Source: Lunularia cruciata
Lineage: Eukaryota; Streptophyta; Marchantiopsida; Lunulariales; Lunulariaceae
Length of the DNA: 64,000 nt
NCBI GenBank assembly: GCA_948567375.1
Contig: OX419756.1
Span: 50,606,333 to 50,670,332 of the forward strand
Direction: 5' to 3'
This document shows positions 33,720 to 44,227 of the stretch, one piece after another; positions within the stretch are counted from its first letter, which is position 1; the number at the start of each line of letters is the position of its first letter. Below the pieces are notes generated by a model, which was not told where the DNA came from, searched no databases, and worked only from the letters and a program-made list of their open reading frames with translations. The position numbers and the translations under genes are program-made.

Positions 33720-36700
33720 ATCTCATAATAAGAAAGCTTGATATGCTCACATCCATCTCGTCTTCTAACCGGGTATGGGTTGATGTTTAAACCCTCCATG
33801 CACCGTATGAACCGTAAGGAGTTCAGCAGGTGTCTGATCTTCTTGTACGTATGGCTTGCTAGCTGTACTGCTGACATCTCTGGGGAGTGGTAGGCCTCTT
33901 GCAAGCTTCGACCGTAGAAATGGTTCGACAAAGGAAATGGATGACAGTCGCTTTGACTACCTCCCAACAAGTAGCTCCTCTCTTGTGGCTCACTAACACA
34001 CAATCTTTATCTTTGCCTGGAGACCTTTCTGCCCCACCACCTCAATTGTACGAACTTTTTCACAAAGCTAGTCCTCCCTGAAAGTGATCACAAAGAACCA
34101 CTTTCTTGTCAAGGGTGAAGTAGTGGGCCCGCTGGTCGAGCTTGCGGACAGCCATGGCGAGGAGGAAGAAGAAGCCTGGAGCTGTTAATAGATGACAGCT
34201 AAAGAACGACGTCTCTCATCTGCAAATGACGTTACTCATGATGAAGTCACGTTCGGGCTTTGGGGGCGCCTGTCTGAACAATCATTTTGTCCATCACTTA
34301 AAAACTCGAGACAATCTGTTTAAGAGTGTGACTACTTTGTTCGAGACCCATGGTAATGAAACATTGTCGTGTAGGCTTTGACCGTCGTGGAGTCTAGCTC
34401 TCTAGGTAAGAAATTCTACCAGGAGCCACCGGACTCCACAGACGCTGTGAAAATCTTGCAATCATCAGAGATACTCGTGCAAAGACACGAGAAAGGGGAA
34501 TCATTGTACATGTATACAACCAGTGGATGTCCTTACCCTTGATGATGAAACGTCACAAGGTGAATTAGGCGCCCTCTCTCCTTCTCCCGTTGTACTCATC
34601 CAGGGGTAGTGCACTGATGCTCAAGGTTGCGGGAGGTTCAGTGGCTTGAAAAGATCGAGTGCATCGGAGGATGAGGTCAAATAATAGAACAATTCTTGCT
34701 GTAACACACCAGTTAGAGTGAATGCGGATTTTTTGACAGTCCAAGTGCCAGACGGTCGTTTGTTCTGTAGCGTCGGCCTGTGTGGTACCGGCGCGTTAAT
34801 GTTCAGGCTCCCCAGAAATGACGTCGGAGATCACAAACACAAGTCCTTTTCACACACGGGAAAGATGGCAGGATACGATTTCTCATTGCTCTATCCGAAT
34901 GTGATGAACATATCAATAGTTGCAAGCGGTGTGAACGTCATTGTTAGAATCATTCCATATGCGGGAAATATGGAGACTAGCTTCATCACAGACTGGGCTG
35001 GAATTTTGTTTTTGGGTCATTGTTGCGTCATTGTTGTGTGGGGGCGGTGGGTTTAGATTGCGTGGATAGAAATTGTAAGAAAAGAGATAAAGACACTCGA
35101 TGCTCCACGATAGATTTCCATCGACGTTCAAGTTGGTCAAGTTGCAGTTTTGGAGTGATTAGCATAGCATTAGATGTCTGTTGTACTCGAGTCAGATGCA
35201 AATCGGACAGACGTAGATCGTACTGGCGGAGTACGCCGAGTGTCTGATCTTACAATGTTTGGCCGACGAAGGTTCAACTCTCAAGGTTCTCTTGATTTGT
35301 GTAAGAACTGTGGAAGAGCCAAAGCAGTCCGCCGGCTCGTCTGGCAGCGTAAGTGTATTACACAGTAGAGTCAGACAGTAGGATAAGCGTAGAAAACAGC
35401 GGGTACCTCACAACACCTTTCCAATCCTACCCCCGTGATTGAACATGGAAAGAGGGACACATCAGCTAGCAATCTTTATATTTACTCAAGTCACATCTCG
35501 TTTTAGGTTCAGGATCGACTGAGAGATTGTTCGCCGGCTGATTAACAATCAGTACCCAATACTGTAGCAGCACAACGCACGTCGTCTACACTCATGCATA
35601 ATAACTTGCGAAAAGAAGACAAAAAGGCCTGTGGGTCCCGAAGCTCGTTATGAACAGCTCCACTACCTAAGCGACCGAATTCCCTGACATGGATGATTTG
35701 CCGTCATCTCGAAAAGCTGATGCGCTGAATCAAATTACAGTGCATTTTTTTGCAAAATGTCGTTCAACTGGCAGTCATGTAGAGACAGACAGACTGATGG
35801 GCAGGACTAAGTTATTCTCATCTGCCCTGTTGCGTATTTTGCCCAACTCCCCAAGTCGCACTAGATCTCTTGATGTGCTTCCCGCAGGCACTGCTCTGCT
35901 GCTCTGTAACATTCGCGCCATCCTGGAGACACTAGCCCTCCTATGTGTACTCACTAGTCAGTTTGCTTCGTCCTTGAAGGGAATCGAGAATAAGCCAAAG
36001 TGCCGAATGTACTCTCTTATTATCATCAACACGTTTGAAGCAGTTGGTGATCAAACTTAGGCCAGTGTGATCAAAGACTCTTATCAAAGCAACGTCACCT
36101 TCTTTTGTCAGCTCGTTAAGCCATTGAATGCACAAGGTAGTCCTCTCTCGAGACGTGGGTGTCCCAGTTTTACCATGACCTTCCCGATCCTGTAATATCG
36201 GGAGCTGGAACATTACTTAGTAGTCATCAAGCGCCACAACAGTAACGAGTTTCTTTGGAGGGTTATCGGTACCTACTTATTGCGTCATCTGCACGTATCA
36301 GGAGAAGAAACAGCTACAGTACCATTATTCGAAGAGAGATCGATGTTCTCAATGCGTGCTCTGTACAATACTAGCTACCTGCTAGTACTTACGATAGAAC
36401 GAAGCATAGATTGGAATATGGATATCCTGCCTCCTGCCTCCCGCTCCCATATCCGCACATCCAAGTTATATGAACAGATATAAATGTGTCTGATCTCCTA
36501 CAGGAACCTTCAGTACATTATACACAAGCTCTTTTCTGCGCCTGTGAGAAGACGACAATATCTCGAAAGGTTCCAGCAGTACTTCCTTACTAACAAATCG
36601 CGTCATGTGCACGTCTCAGGAGATACGACCTCACGATCGATAAAGGAATTATTGGAGTTGAACGAACTTGTTCTTTACGACACAGAAAGTCCTAGCACAA

Positions 36701-38553
36701 ACTGCGACACCTAGCACTATTATCTTGATGAAGCCATTAGTCATGTTGTTGGCTTACTGGGGCTTCGATCTGGCTAGTTAACTTCTTGTGGAATCCAAAA
36801 TAAAAGCACGATGACACACACGATGCAATCCTTCTTGAAAGAAAGGATTACCTTCCCATCATTCCCAATCTGCTACTGTTTCTTAAACTACCTCTGAATA
36901 CGTTTCTCCTTGTACGAAAATAGTACAGTTCTGTAAAGGAGAATCGAACCTCAAGTGACGGGACGAGAGAACCTGAAGGACACCAACGATTATCAAGACC
37001 CAAGGAGCTGAACTTCTATACTGTAATGTGAACGCGAGTTATGATCGATCTTAACTCAGGTAAGAAAGAGTACGAGCCAGCTTCAAAGCCTGCAGTACAA
37101 AGAAGCTTCATAGAGAACAAAACAGGACTTGAAGTCAGGTAGTGGTAAATTAGATGAAAATGGGAACGCGAACTTATCGCAATTCCATGGTTTCAGGTAC
37201 TTGCCAATACTTGAGACGCTATCGTGCTATATTTATGATGAGATCGGCATCCATCAGTTATCAACGGAGATTGAGGACGTCATAGATCTTCGCTAGTTGA
37301 TTATCAGTGGTAATCAACGAGTTCATCAGCGGATGATATTACACTAATGAATGCTTGCTATGACATTTGAGTTACTTCCTCTCTACAGCCACCAAGAGCT
37401 CAATTAGAAGAAGCAAGGGAACTCTCCCTATAATGAAGTCCACTCTCGATTGCAATTTGGATAAATGCAACTTTTGATAACTGCAATGAGTTTGGTTGGA
37501 GTAATATGTATACAAGATTAAGTGTAAAAAATTACATATAGTATATAGTGTGTATGTATTGTTCTGTATTCCTCTTATGCATAAGTCGAAACGGGTTATA
37601 AACGGGGAATGTTTACTCCTCCCCTTGTGTAACTTAGTACATATACTTCTAATATATGTAAGTAACGTGGGTTATTGGGAGACACGAGGAAGACGGCAAG
37701 AAGACCATATAGAATATCAAGAAGCAAAAAGAGAAGAGCACAAAAGCACCAAGAAGTGCAAATGGACAATCAAGCAGGAGTTCCAAGCCAAAGGGGCCCA
37801 AAAGCAGAGGATAACAAAAGCCCAAGCTCTACATGGAAAAATAGAGAAGAAATATCGGTCCAAGCCCCACATGGAAGATGCATAAAGTGACTTACAAAGT
37901 AAACTACTCTTGAACGGTATTATAGGTACTCCAAAGGTATATCTGGTAGATGGAGAGTGAGAGGCCTAGATGTGTCTAGAGTTCCTCCTATTGCTGCACA
38001 TTAGTCAAGACCTAATGCCTCTAATAGTTGTAAGGTGATGGATACCTATTGGTGAAGGTAAGAGGTGACCATGGCTGATAAGATAACTAATGTTACTCTT
38101 CTCTATGGGGAACCTAAATGCTACATTATAAAGAAGACCATCAAAGTGGTGAGGGAGATGACCAAAAATCTCCATACTAGTGGGACAAGGGGTGTTGAAG
38201 GCCAGTTGTGGTGCATAGTGGTCTTCTTCCCTCACAACTACAATAGTTGTTGTAGATCATTTCTATATGCTTCTCTAACCAAGGACTTTGGTCGGAGTGG
38301 GTTTGCAACCATCACATCAAACAAGGCATGTTGGCCGTCCATGAATGAGACTATGTTGGCCCTCACCCTATGAGAAGGAGGTCCCAATAGGTCCAACCAT
38401 TGCTCAATTTGAACTTTGGAATGAGTGGATCGTCTAAGCTATTGTGTCCCAAAGAGTATTATGAACTCTAGTGAGTTCTCCACCTATGGCACAACATAAA
38501 ATGTGAATGCTCTATGTGTCATATGTAGAACCACAAGCACACTAGTCCGGTTG
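33720..38553. other. Unassigned stretch, G+C-richer then AT-richer
   Basis: Frames of up to 134 codons occur on both strands (for example 35689-36060 plus, 33599-34003 minus). None shows a domain, and most overlap one another. The motif GCGTCATNTGCACGT occurs twice (36283, 36600). The right end (from about 37,500) returns to lower G+C. A 102-codon frame at 38065-38373 is unrecognised. Confidence 0.4.
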
Positions 38554-38987
38554 TGTAATAACATGGAATTAACAAAAGCTAAATATAGCTGTAAAATACA
38601 GGTTGTAAAATAAGCACATAACTAGGAAACTACAAGGATATTTTAGAAGCATCCAAGAAACTTCTTGGTGAGAAATTTCTAGGAACTTTCCAAGGGTTGA
38701 GTAACTTGTACACCAAGTCAATGGCAAATTTAGTTTGTATGACAAATAAACAGTTAGTTTAGCTTGCATGCAAATTAAATTGCTAGCTTACCTTATAATC
38801 CAAGTAAGGTAGCCTCTAGAAGGAACCTTCCTTGGAAGCTTATTGGGAGCCTTGTACATAGGATGCTTATAAATACCAAATCCCAAGCTCAAGCTAGAAA
38901 TTTGGAGTTTCCTTCACTTGAGAGCTCCAATGTGCTTTTCCACTTTTTGATCTTCCATTCTCTTATTTCTCTGCTTGGTTTTTTACA
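38554..38987 (+). mobile_element. Diverged family A-like LTR, plus strand
   Basis: Starts TGTAATAACATGGAATTAAC and ends TTTTTTACA, with a TATAAATA box near 38871. The layout matches the family A LTRs but with many differences. It is followed by TTGGTATTGGAGAAG, a mutated tRNA-Met primer site, and then by family A-like gag leader sequence. The heat-shock-type GAA/TTC blocks are mostly eroded here. It is an older member of the family. Confidence 0.65.
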
Positions 38988-39410
38988 TTGGTATTGGAGA
39001 AGGAATAGGATGGATGGATGGATAGATAGAATCTATAGAACACTTAATCCATTTCCCCAAACCATTAGGATTTCAGTGTCCATGTGCTACCAAAGTATCA
39101 TTTCACACTTTATGTAGAAATTTTTGAATGTCATCACCTTGTACAATAAACCATTGATCCTTTTGATTGCAACCTACAAAGAGTGATGGATGTGTTGCAT
39201 CTATGTGTTAAATTACATAATTTCAAGTAGGGAGTTTGGTAGAGTAGTAGTCATGGGGGCAATACCCAAATTTATCATTGCTATGCATCAATAGATTGAG
39301 CATCTTACTCAATTGTTGAAATAGAGAGATTGTGTCAACAACAAGAGCAAGTAGAAATAGCAACATTTTGAGAAGTAGAATCAAGTTAGATTTTTGAAGC
39401 CAAAGGTATT
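38988..39410 (+). pseudogene. Diverged family A leader and gag start
   Basis: Matches the region after the PBS in the two family A copies, including GATGGATGGATGG, TAGAGTAGTAGTCATGGG, CATCTTACTCAATTGTTG and TTTGAAGGCAAGAT. It breaks off at about 39410, where family B LTR sequence begins. It is too short and mutated to encode anything. Confidence 0.6.
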
Positions 39411-39640
39411 TGAAGGCAAGATATTGCAACATTTGCAATGCCAAAGCTAATTTAACTGAATATTGCAATGTTAGTCTTGGTAGTCATAACTATACTAATA
39501 TTTGCTCAAAGACTACATAGTGATGGCCAGATTTTTTTGTTAAAGCTACCAATCACAAAATTAGAGTCACTGTTTGCACCATCAAGTGGACCCTTAGGAA
39601 AGCTATTAAAGGTGATGTTAAGGTTGGGGTTCTATAGATT
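39411..39640 (+). mobile_element. Family B LTR fragment
   Basis: Matches the central part of the family B LTR: CATTTGCAATGCCAAAGCTA, GTTAGTCTTGGTAGTCATA, TTTGCTCAAAGACTAC and TGTTTGCACCATCAAG. It may be what is left of the 5' LTR of the plus-strand family B element that resumes at 40029. Confidence 0.6.
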
Positions 39641-39675
39641 CCTTCCATTCCATTCCATTCCTACTCTAATATCAA

Positions 39676-40028
39676 TTAAAAGACTAAGGAAAGAAAGAGT
39701 GGAAGATCACATTGGGACTCTCAAGAAAAAAACTCCTGATATCTAGCATGAGCTTGGGCTTTGGTATTTATAGAGAAATATACAAGGCACTTAGGAAGCT
39801 TATAAGAAAACTTCTTTTAGAAATTACCTACTTGGCATGCAAGCTAATCTAGCTAGGAAGCTTCCTCTCAAAAATTACCTACTTGACATACATAGTACCT
39901 AATCTTTGGAAGGTACTAAGAAGCTTTCTAGATGCTGCTACAAAATTCTCAAAATTTCTTGGCTAATTTGGCCTATTTGCTAGCTCATTAGCCTCTAATA
40001 ACTCATTTGCTAACTCCATATTATTACA
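39676..40028 (-). mobile_element. Diverged family A-like LTR, minus strand
   Basis: The reverse complement starts TGTAATAATATGGAGTTAGC and contains TCTATAAATACCAAAGCC and ends with GTCTTTTAA before a mutated primer site (GATATTAGAG). It is inverted relative to the LTR at 38554-38987. It lies immediately before the family B coding sequence at 40029, so it interrupted that element. Confidence 0.65.
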
Positions 40029-40900
40029 ATGGTGGTGGCTGATAGGTCAAAAATGGCAATGGTGAACCTTGTTGGGTAGCCTAAAGTTGATTTTCCCACA
40101 CTCATGAGTTTCTCAAGTTCCCATGCTTTTTGAGAGAGAGGTATTGGACTTGTTGGGACCAAAGTTATAGTTTAGTTAGTGGAGCCCAATGCCAATGAGA
40201 GAGTGGGTAATTAGTTTCCATACTATTATTATCGCTATTTCAGCAGTGTTTGAGGCATCCAAGCATAAGATGTTAGGCCAGGCTATGGACTTGACTAGTT
40301 AACCTAGATTGGTTGAGAAATGTAGAATGTACTTGATTAGCATCACCACTCAAACACTTATAAGCTCTATGCTTATCAAGATGATTTAGGCACATGATGG
40401 GGGAAATGGACCAAGTAGGCATGGTACTGATGGGACACAATTGGTGACTACTAGTGAGATTGGTCTACTTGGTACATCTAGGTGAGCAACGTCTACTTGA
40501 GATACACCCGTGGTCTACTTAGGATGTAGTTAGAGGATGTGCAAAGCTTGCAGCTAGAACAAAGAGAATTTTTTTCTTTGAGGTTGTGGACTATATCAAT
40601 TGGGAGCATGATATCACTACTCCCAAGGGCACAATGTAGTAGCTAATCAATGCCTACTCCACTCCTACATTAGTTATAGAGGACTTGGGAGCTAAATATT
40701 GGACCCAAGCTTATAAGAGGAGAAAGATAGAGTTTGGAGATTTTTGAGGAGCTACATGAGTTGTTTTACCTTTAGTATGAAGGATTTGGATGCTTTGAAA
40801 GGACTTGGTATTTGAATTGAGTTGACTAGTAATACACTAATTTTTTAATATCACTATAAATATAATGACATGGATAGAGCCTTGACTTAAAGCTAGAGTA
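40029..40900 (+). pseudogene. Methyltransferase C-terminal part, second family B copy
   Basis: Aligns with the reverse complement of 10390-11230. Readable blocks are VVADRS and MAMVNLVG, FPTLMSF then SSHAF, LVEPNANERV (40176-40205, motif IX) and LGQAMDL (40273-40293, motif X). The frame then passes through a linker to TSNTLIF-like sequence near 40830. Motifs I-VIII are missing because the minus-strand LTR at 39676-40028 cuts in. Two stops (TAG 40077-40079, TGA 40131-40133) are at the same sites as stops in the minus-strand copy. It confirms that the methyltransferase lies directly before RT in this family. Confidence 0.7.
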
Positions 40901-41107
40901 GAGACTTTTTTGAAGCTAGTTTGGTAGAGATTTCACATAGAGAATGTGCTCCAACTATGATGATGCTAGCAAAGAAGGATATGCATTGCAAGTACTCAAA
41001 TAGACAAATATGTGGAGATTATTATCCTATTAACCAATAGACTTAGGCTTACTAGTATGCTATGCTTATAATAGAGGAGATTGTTGATGCAATTGGGCAT
41101 GCAAAGG
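40900..41107 (+). pseudogene. Family B reverse transcriptase, first part
   Basis: Reads GDYYPIN, then YAML and EEIVDAIGHAK up to 41107. This is the region of a Ty3 RT just before the first catalytic Asp. The nested family A element splits it at codon level. Removing that element and one target copy joins GHAK directly to VSNTLDL at 48397. Stops are present. Confidence 0.7.
41103..41107. repeat. Target-site duplication AAAGG (left)
   Basis: AAAGG at 41103-41107 directly precedes the LTR of family A copy 1. The same AAAGG follows the other LTR at 48392-48396. A perfect 5-bp duplication is the normal size for Ty3 integration and dates both LTRs to one event. Confidence 0.9.
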
Positions 41108-41537
41108 TGTAACAATATGGAGTTTAGCGACGAAGTTAGTTGGGCTTACAAAGTTAGTCGGGCTTACAAAGTAGCACATAAGACAAATTAGCCTAGAATA
41201 TTCCAGAAGTATCTAGGAAGCTTCTTGGGAAGCTTCCCAGCTAGCTTAGCTTGCACTTTAGGTAAGTAGCTTCTAGAAGCTTCCAACTAGCTTAGCTTGC
41301 ATACCAAGTAGGCGGCTTCTAGAAGGAAGCTTCTTGAGAAGCTTCCTAGTTAACTTGGCTTGCACTCTAAGAAAGCGGCTTGAGAAAGCTTCTTGAGAAG
41401 CTTCTCAAGAGCCTTGTATGCTACCTATAAATACCAAAGCCAAAGCTCATGCTAAGCATTCGGAGTTTTCTCTCATTCAAGTGTCCCAATGTGAGTTTCC
41501 ATTCTCCTATTTCTCTCCTTGGTCTCGGTCTTTTACA
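41108..41537 (+). mobile_element. Family A copy 1, 5' LTR (430 bp)
   Basis: Starts TGTAACAATATGGAG and ends GGTCTTTTACA. A TATAAATA box lies at 41426-41433. Upstream of it are GAA/TTC arrays: GAAtaTTCcaGAA (41196-41208) and TTCtaGAAgcTTC (41271-41283) are perfect three-unit heat-shock elements. Two-unit sites lie at 41317-41324, 41326-41333, 41338-41345 and 41397-41404. Transcription probably starts about 30 bp after the TATA box. The four LTRs of the two copies share this layout. Confidence 0.9.
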
Positions 41538-41538
41538 A

Positions 41539-41550
41539 TGGTATCAAAGC
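41539..41550 (+). other. Primer-binding site, family A copy 1
   Basis: TGGTATCAAAGC lies one base after the LTR end. It pairs with initiator tRNA-Met with one mismatch (copy 2 has the perfect TGGTATCAGAGC). Confidence 0.85.
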
Positions 41551-41929
41551 AAGAATGGGATGGATGGAATTTATGGACCACCAAATCCACTTCCGCCAAA
41601 CCATTTGGATTTTCATGTCCAGATATTACCCAAGCACCGCTTCACACAATTCATCACCTCGCTTTGGGCAAGATTTTCTACATATGATCACCGTGTTTGA
41701 AGAACCCTTGATACTTCCAGTTGTCACTTATGGAGAGAGGTGGACGTGCTGTATCTATGTGTTAATGAATTAGATAAATTGGGAGTAGGATAGAGTAGTA
41801 GCTATGACGGCAATACCGGACGTTATCCTTGCGATGTAGCAACAAATCGAGCACCTTACTCAATTGTTGGATGAACAAGACCAACAACAATGAGAACATA
41901 TAGAGAGAGAGCACCAGTCCGAGATGGAG

Positions 41930-42660
41930 AAGATTGTATTTGATTTCCAAAGCCCAAGGTGTTTGAAGGCAAGAATCTTTTGGGCACAATGGAGAATTTT
42001 GTGTTTGAGTGCAAACGTTACTTCAAAGCCACCAATCTTCAAGATGGATGGAAACAGATTCTCTTGGCTTCTAGCCAATTGGATGGTGTGGCAAAACCTT
42101 GGTGGCAATTCCGAGTGGAGCGAGCTAAACAACAGATTGTTGCACCAATCTTGACATGGACAAAATTCAAGGATGCAATACTTGGTCGATTTCAAACTAT
42201 AAATGCAACCCGAGCCGCACAAGATAAATTGGGGGAGTTGAAGCAGATTGGCTCTGTAAGAGGCTCCATCACACAATTTCAGAACATCATCATGAAAATT
42301 CTAGATATACAAGAAGGAGAAGTTGTGGATCGATTTGTGCGGGGATTGAAGTCACAAACCAAATTGGAAGTGACCATGCAAGAACCACAAAACATAGAAG
42401 AAGCCATGCAATTGGCTGAGCGCTTTGATTTGTTGGTTGCAACAACTTGGTCTTGACCTTGACTTACACCAAGCTTATTAGTACAATATGCATAGGAAGA
42501 ACCAACGCTAATGGAGATTGATGCTATCCAACAGAGGCCACTTAGTGCAACAGATAGAGAAAGATTACAACAAAATAGAGGTTTTTTTATTGTCACCAAG
42601 TTGGACATTGCATTGCTGAATGTCTACTTAGGAGTGGGCAATCTCAACAAGTTACCCAGA
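41930..42660 (+). pseudogene. Family A copy 1 gag
   Basis: The 165-codon frame 41959-42456 holds the Ty3 gag core: FEGKNLLGTMENFVFECKRY, then AKPWWQF, then LTWTKFKDAILGRF and EGEVVDRFVRGL. After a break, RPLSATDRERLQQNRG leads into a decayed zinc knuckle that has lost its cysteines. It would have formed the particle shell and bound RNA. The same region in copy 2 keeps a partial knuckle. Confidence 0.85.
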
Positions 42661-42733
42661 TGGTGTTTGTGGAACCGAATGATTAGGGAAATAAAGAATC
42701 CCAGTAAGAGATTCCAAGCCGCCTATTGGGAGC

Positions 42734-43099
42734 TTGATTAGTTCCAATGGGATTGAAGGCTCGACCTATACAAGTTTGCTTCACTTGCAAGGTACAATAT
42801 CTAATCGGGGTTGCAAGATTTTGGTTGATTTTGGAAGTTCAGAGAATTGGATGTCTATGCAAGTAGCAAAGGAATTGGGTATTCCTATCAAGCCAGTGAT
42901 TGAAAGTAGTTTCATGATGACGGATGGTAGAAAGGGTTCTGCATTCCGCACCTCATATCCTATTACCTTCAAGATTGGGAAGGAGTATTTGGAGTGTATG
43001 AGGTTTGTAGTGGCACCTCTAAACTATGATATCATTTTGGATCTACCTTGGCTTGAACATCATAAGGTTCAATTTGATTGGACCCGACGCCAAATTTGA
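42734..43099 (+). pseudogene. Family A copy 1 retropepsin
   Basis: A 121-codon open frame holds ILVDFGSSENWMS, the aspartic protease active site. The usual D-S-G is changed to D-F-G (Asp kept). Further on, YDIILDLPWLEHH corresponds to the ILG-M-x-WL signature. The enzyme would process the Gag-Pol polyprotein. It lies between gag and RT, as in all chromoviruses. Confidence 0.85.
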
Positions 43100-43429
43100 G
43101 TACAACACCAAGGTAGGAATTTTTGATTAGGTTGTCTGGCACCTTTGAGTAAGACACCTAAGAATAATTAGTTCCAAGATAGGAAGTTTGTCAAGAAGGT
43201 AGTCATAGAGCAAACCTTGAAGGGAGTGGAGTCCCAAGATGAGAAGTTTACCAAGAAGGCAACCATGGAGCGAGCTTGGAGAAGAGATGAGTCCCTGGAA
43301 GGGAAGTTGGTTAGTAAAGCAACCATAGAGCAAGCTTTGGAGGAAGATAAGTCTGTATTTGCGGTGTGGATCAAGCCAATTGCACAAGAACAATCCAAGG
43401 AAGGCCAAGAGCCTCATTAAGCAATGGTT

Positions 43430-44227
43430 GATCGGATAGTTCAGGAGTTTGCAGATGTGTTTCCGGATGATCTGCCAAAGGGATTACCCTCCGATTGAGG
43501 TATGCTCTTCAAGATCAAGTTATTGCCAGGGAGTACTCCAGTGAGTAGACCGATCTATCAGCTCTCACCAAAGGAGTTGGAGGAGTTGCAAACAACACTT
43601 ATAGAGTTATTGGAGAAGGACTTCATACAACATAGGACCTCTCCTTGGGGAGCACTAGTATTATTTGTTCTAAAGAAGGATGGAGGACTTTGCTTTTGTA
43701 TTGATTATCATGGGCTCAAGAAGCAAACTGTGAAGAATGCATATCTCTTGCTTGGGATCAATGACTTGCTTGATCAACTAAGTGGAGTATGCTACTTTTC
43801 CAAGTTAGGTCTTTGTAGCGGCTATTGGAAAATTCCTATTGATAGAGAGGATGTGCAAAAGATTGCCTTTTGTACAAGGTATGGGCATTTTGAGTGGAGA
43901 GTTCTATCTTTTGGACTCATTAATGCTCCAGTAGTCATCATGGATCAAATGCATTGGGTGTTGGATGGACTTTTGGATTGGTTTGTGGTAGTGTTCTTGG
44001 ATGATATTTTAATTTATAGTAACATAGAGGCAAAACACGTGAATCATGTGCAAGAAGTCCTAAGACGACTACGACAATGGAAATTTTATTGCAAGAAGTC
44101 AAAGTGTGCCTTTTGGCAGAAGGAGGTTACCTTCTTGGATCATAAGATCTCATAAGAGGGGATCAAGTGGAAGAAGAGAAAATCAAGGCCAATATTGGCC
44201 TACTCCAAAGGATGCTACAGAAGTACG
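43430..44227 (+). pseudogene. Family A copy 1 reverse transcriptase
   Basis: The 217-codon frame 43502-44155 covers most of the RT palm and fingers. It has PIYQLSPKELEEL, then KDFIQHRTSPWGA, then CIDYHGLKK, then LSFGLINAP and the catalytic VVFLDDILIYS (the YxDD box, here FLDD). In GVCYFSKLGLCSGYW the first catalytic Asp of S-K-L-D-L has become Gly, so it could not polymerise DNA. The frame ends at DHKIS just before family D interrupts the element. Confidence 0.9.
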
